NCBI GenBank assembly: GCA_002478865.1
Contig: DLJZ01000006.1
Coordinates: forward strand, 1-64,000
Reading direction: 5' to 3'
Origin: Hungatella sp. UBA7603
Lineage (GTDB): Bacteria > Bacillota > Clostridia > Lachnospirales > Lachnospiraceae
DNA: 64,000 nt
A program made the translations under genes and the position numbers. The notes under the pieces are model-generated. The model had not been told where the DNA came from, ran no database searches, and saw only the letters and a list, made by a program, of their open reading frames with translations. This document shows positions 62,080 to 64,000 of the stretch, in pieces. Position 1 is the stretch's first letter; each line of letters opens with the position of its first letter.

Positions 62080-62661
62080 ATGGAACGATTATCCATTGTA
62101 TTAACAAATTACATAATGAAAAAAGGAGTCATCACAGAAGAGAATTACGACCTTTACTTATATGGCTTCCAAAGCTTTTTAGAACTTTCTTTAAATATCA
62201 TCTGTAGTATCCTCATCGCGATTTCCTTACATATGGAAATAGAATGCCTCCTGTTTTTTTTATTTTTTGTTCCTCTTCGTTCCTTTAATGGAGGACTGCA
62301 TCTTAAATCCTATTACTCTTGCCTGATTTTTTCCTGCATAACCATGACCTATATTTTATTACTGGTAAAGCATATCCATTTAAACGCTCCTGTTTCCTTT
62401 TTACTTTTTTTAATCCTTCTAGTTGCAGTGAAACTTACCGGATCCTTTGATCACCCCAACCGACCTGTGGATGAAGAGGAGAATGCCGTATTCATCCAAA
62501 AAACAAATTTTACATTTATACTCAGTCTCGTTGCTGCATTGGTGTTTTTAATATTCCAGCTAGATAAATACCTTTTATTAGAGACACTTACCTATCTTTT
62601 AGTATTTATCACTTTGGTGATCTCCAAAATAAAGCAACAAAGCCTGGAACCTGGTCAGTAA
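62080..62661 (+). CDS. agrB: AgrB-type autoinducer peptide protease/exporter (locus 2)
   Basis: Four to six hydrophobic segments; catalytic His and Cys in RSFNGGLHLKSYYSC, seven residues apart as in other AgrB proteins; DHPNRPVDEEEN loop follows. The start at 62080 is 7 bases after AGGAGG. 193 residues, equal to locus 1. It lies 76 bases after the kinase gene. Confidence 0.92.
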   Translation: MERLSIVLTNYIMKKGVITEENYDLYLYGFQSFLELSLNIICSILIAISLHMEIECLLFFLFFVPLRSFNGGLHLKSYYSCLIFSCITMTYILLLVKHIHLNAPVSFLLFLILLVAVKLTGSFDHPNRPVDEEENAVFIQKTNFTFILSLVAALVFLIFQLDKYLLLETLTYLLVFITLVISKIKQQSLEPGQ

Positions 62662-62674
62662 AGAGAAGTTTATG

Positions 62675-62728
62675 AAAAAGGGAAAGGGAGATACGCAGCC
62701 TGTAAATTACATTTTCTTTCCCTTTTTA
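62675..62728. terminator. Bidirectional terminator between agrB and holin genes
   Basis: AAAAAGGGAAAG pairs with CTTTCCCTTTTT; the holin stop codon lies in the loop. T-runs occur on both strands. Confidence 0.85.
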
Positions 62729-63183
62729 TCAATGCTACTCTGTAATTCAGTCAATACTTTTTTAAGAAAATCTGGCAGATTTGCTCCCATACGTCCAGCA
62801 TTTTCTAAAATTGAAATTAATTCATTCACAATTAACCAGGTTGTTACCAGTAATCCAAATATTGTTTTATGCTCAAATTTCATTCCTAATTCTACCGTAA
62901 ACTTATAAATAATATAATCAGTACAGATTGCCACAGATATAATAAAGATGTAGCTTGCTTTTTTATAGATTCCTAAAAGACTTTTTTTGCTGTTCCAACC
63001 ATACTGTTTGCTGTTGGGATGATCTAATGCCTCTTTTTTAGACGCAAGCATCCCGGAAAGATAATCAATAATCATCAGTATTGTCAACAAAAATACGGTT
63101 GGAAGCAACAGATCAAATTGATCCATAACCCATGCACCTATGGCCCCCATCGTGCCCCTTTCTAAAAATATTTTCTTATCCAT
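62707..63183 (-). CDS. Phage-type holin (TcdE/UviB-like family)
   Basis: 158 residues with three hydrophobic segments (about 27-45, 78-95, 108-126), the motif IDYLSGMLASKKE and charged ends, as in phage holin family 4, which includes the toxin-release protein TcdE. Preceded by the sigma factor gene (41 bases) on the same strand. No amidase or other phage lysis gene is next to it. Confidence 0.85.
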   Translation of the reverse strand: MDKKIFLERGTMGAIGAWVMDQFDLLLPTVFLLTILMIIDYLSGMLASKKEALDHPNSKQYGWNSKKSLLGIYKKASYIFIISVAICTDYIIYKFTVELGMKFEHKTIFGLLVTTWLIVNELISILENAGRMGANLPDFLKKVLTELQSSIDKKGKKM

Positions 63184-63224
63184 TTTAATCCCTTTCCCAA
63201 TCTGATTGTTATGTATCGCGACTG

Positions 63225-63764
63225 CTAATTAAAATATTTCTCTTTTAAAAGCTGATAGAAATTTTTTCTAACTCGATTCACATACTGTCTCGAAACTTGA
63301 TTGTTTTTTGCAATGACTGCATCGGACTCGTCTTTAAAAATGATATTGCAAAGGATATCGTATTGTTTCCCATCCTCCTTCCGTATCAATTCCTTTAGAT
63401 CTTCTAAAAATATAAAATCCTCATATTCTGATTGATTGATATCGATATTGAAAAAAAACTCGTCCTCAGCAACGGATTCACTGTCATAATGCAGCTTACT
63501 CTTTTTGTACAACTCAAGGAACCTATTTTTTAAGGCTCTGCTTAGAAAATAAATACACTGCCCCTCCTCCTGATAATAACCCATAGTATTCACAGCCTCC
63601 AAAAGACAAAGTACGAATTCTGAATGCATGTCCTCTTTTTCGTCTTTATATAAAAGACGAACATATTTACTTATGAGTGGTTCCATCTTATCTGCGATTA
63701 GTAAGAATATCTCTTTGTTTCCAGCCTTATAATCCTTTATAAGTACTTGTATGCTATCTCCCAT
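63225..63764 (-). CDS. Alternative sigma factor of the TcdR/UviA/BotR group
   Basis: 179 residues, the size of clostridial group 5 sigma factors. A region 2-like segment (YVRLLYKDEKEDMHSEFVL, IYFLSRALKNRF) and a region 4-like C-terminus ending in a helix-turn-helix (AVIAKNNQVSRQYVNRVRK) are visible. Together with the holin it resembles TcdR-TcdE and UviA-UviB pairs, which control toxin or bacteriocin release. AGGAGGG precedes the start. Confidence 0.77.
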   Translation of the reverse strand: MGDSIQVLIKDYKAGNKEIFLLIADKMEPLISKYVRLLYKDEKEDMHSEFVLCLLEAVNTMGYYQEEGQCIYFLSRALKNRFLELYKKSKLHYDSESVAEDEFFFNIDINQSEYEDFIFLEDLKELIRKEDGKQYDILCNIIFKDESDAVIAKNNQVSRQYVNRVRKNFYQLLKEKYFN

Positions 63765-63784
63765 TTTTTTCCCTCCTAAAAGGT

Positions 63785-63812
63785 AAAAAGAAAAAAAGGG
63801 TAAATTTGTAAA
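63785..63812 (-). promoter_or_regulatory. Candidate self-recognised promoter of the sigma factor gene
   Basis: TTTACA (-35), 16-base spacer, CTTTTT (-10), close to the TTTACA/CTCTTT type used by TcdR-group sigma factors. The region is T-rich, so the -10 is not unique. Confidence 0.45.
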
Positions 63813-63891
63813 CTGAATTCAACAGATATTTTTTTCTTATTCTTACTGATTGATTTTAGTCAAAAAACTATCACTTTTCCAATACATGTAA

Positions 63892-63936
63892 AAAACACTG
63901 AACAAAAGGAAGAAAAACCTTTTTATTCAGTGTTAA
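63892..63936 (-). terminator. Terminator of a gene beyond the right edge
   Basis: Stem AACACTGAA/TTCAGTGTT with inner AAAAGG/CCTTTT; followed on the minus strand by TTTTTT. No gene is visible between it and the window end. Confidence 0.7.
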
Positions 63937-64000
63937 TGCACAAAACCAAGGTCATAACTATAAAGTCACTATTTAATAGATATTTTTTTAACATTATCTT

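Noticed and set aside
62707..63183. Prophage lysis cassette
   Set aside because: No capsid, tail, integrase or endolysin genes are near; the sigma factor neighbour fits a TcdE/UviB-type role better.

Overview
The window looks like a chromosomal segment of a low-G+C Gram-positive anaerobe of the Lachnospiraceae (Lacrimispora/Clostridium group). The evidence is the strong AGGAGG ribosome binding sites, clostridial S1/IspH/Cmk/HI0933 gene order, a rubredoxin-oxygen-type flavodiiron protein, GHKL/LytTR two-component pairs of the AgrC/AgrA type, and a UviA/TcdR-like sigma factor. The family placement is inference from gene content. No rRNA, tRNA, CRISPR array or intact insertion sequence was seen.

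Region 1 (1-14.1 kb, mostly minus strand) is housekeeping: an M13 lipoprotein peptidase, a four-domain S1 protein overlapping ispH, cmk, an HI0933-family flavoprotein, a double-domain PPK2 polyphosphate phosphotransferase, a ferredoxin-tailed aldo/keto reductase, aspartate kinase, HD and DUF523 proteins, a clpP translationally coupled to an AraC regulator, and a flavodiiron protein.

Region 2 (14.1-22.8 kb) mixes signalling and solvent metabolism. It has an agrD-agrB pair, a complete acetone operon (thiolase, acetoacetate decarboxylase, CoA-transferase A and B), an AT-rich spacer with a 23-bp tandem repeat array, a 5'-truncated ThDP enzyme, and an AgrC/AgrA-like pair.

Region 3 (23-33.9 kb, minus) reads as one transport-and-catabolism operon. 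livKHMGF is followed by a cytidylate-kinase-like protein, a D-amino-acid aminotransferase, two separate proteins corresponding to the two regions of mammalian D-glutamate cyclase (DUF4392 and DUF1445), and the three 5-oxoprolinase subunits PxpB, PxpC and PxpA. The proposed flow is D-amino acids to D-glutamate to 5-oxoproline to glutamate. The operon begins with a structured leader ending in an intrinsic terminator.

Region 4 (34-43.6 kb) has a fluoride riboswitch with a CLC-type exporter, an ABC-F ATPase behind a leader-peptide attenuator, an orphan iron-type binding lipoprotein, a secreted GH10 xylanase, a membrane pyrophosphatase and a probable structured RNA. Region 5 (43.7-50.4 kb) is a galactoside locus (GH42, ABC importer, cupin, AraC). 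Region 6 (50.4-58.9 kb) has a LytTR/DUF3021 regulator pair, ferritin, SecDF, a Cys-tailed MarR-like protein, an ECF S component, an SLC13-type permease and a divergent prenyl transferase.

Region 7 (59-64 kb) holds a second agr locus: a 46-codon agrD, divergent LytTR regulator, GHKL kinase and AgrB. A holin and a UviA/TcdR-like sigma factor follow. A 28-bp two-half-site motif with 21-bp periodicity lies upstream of the second agrD, the first agrA-like gene and the xylanase, suggesting one LytTR regulator links quorum sensing and xylan attack.
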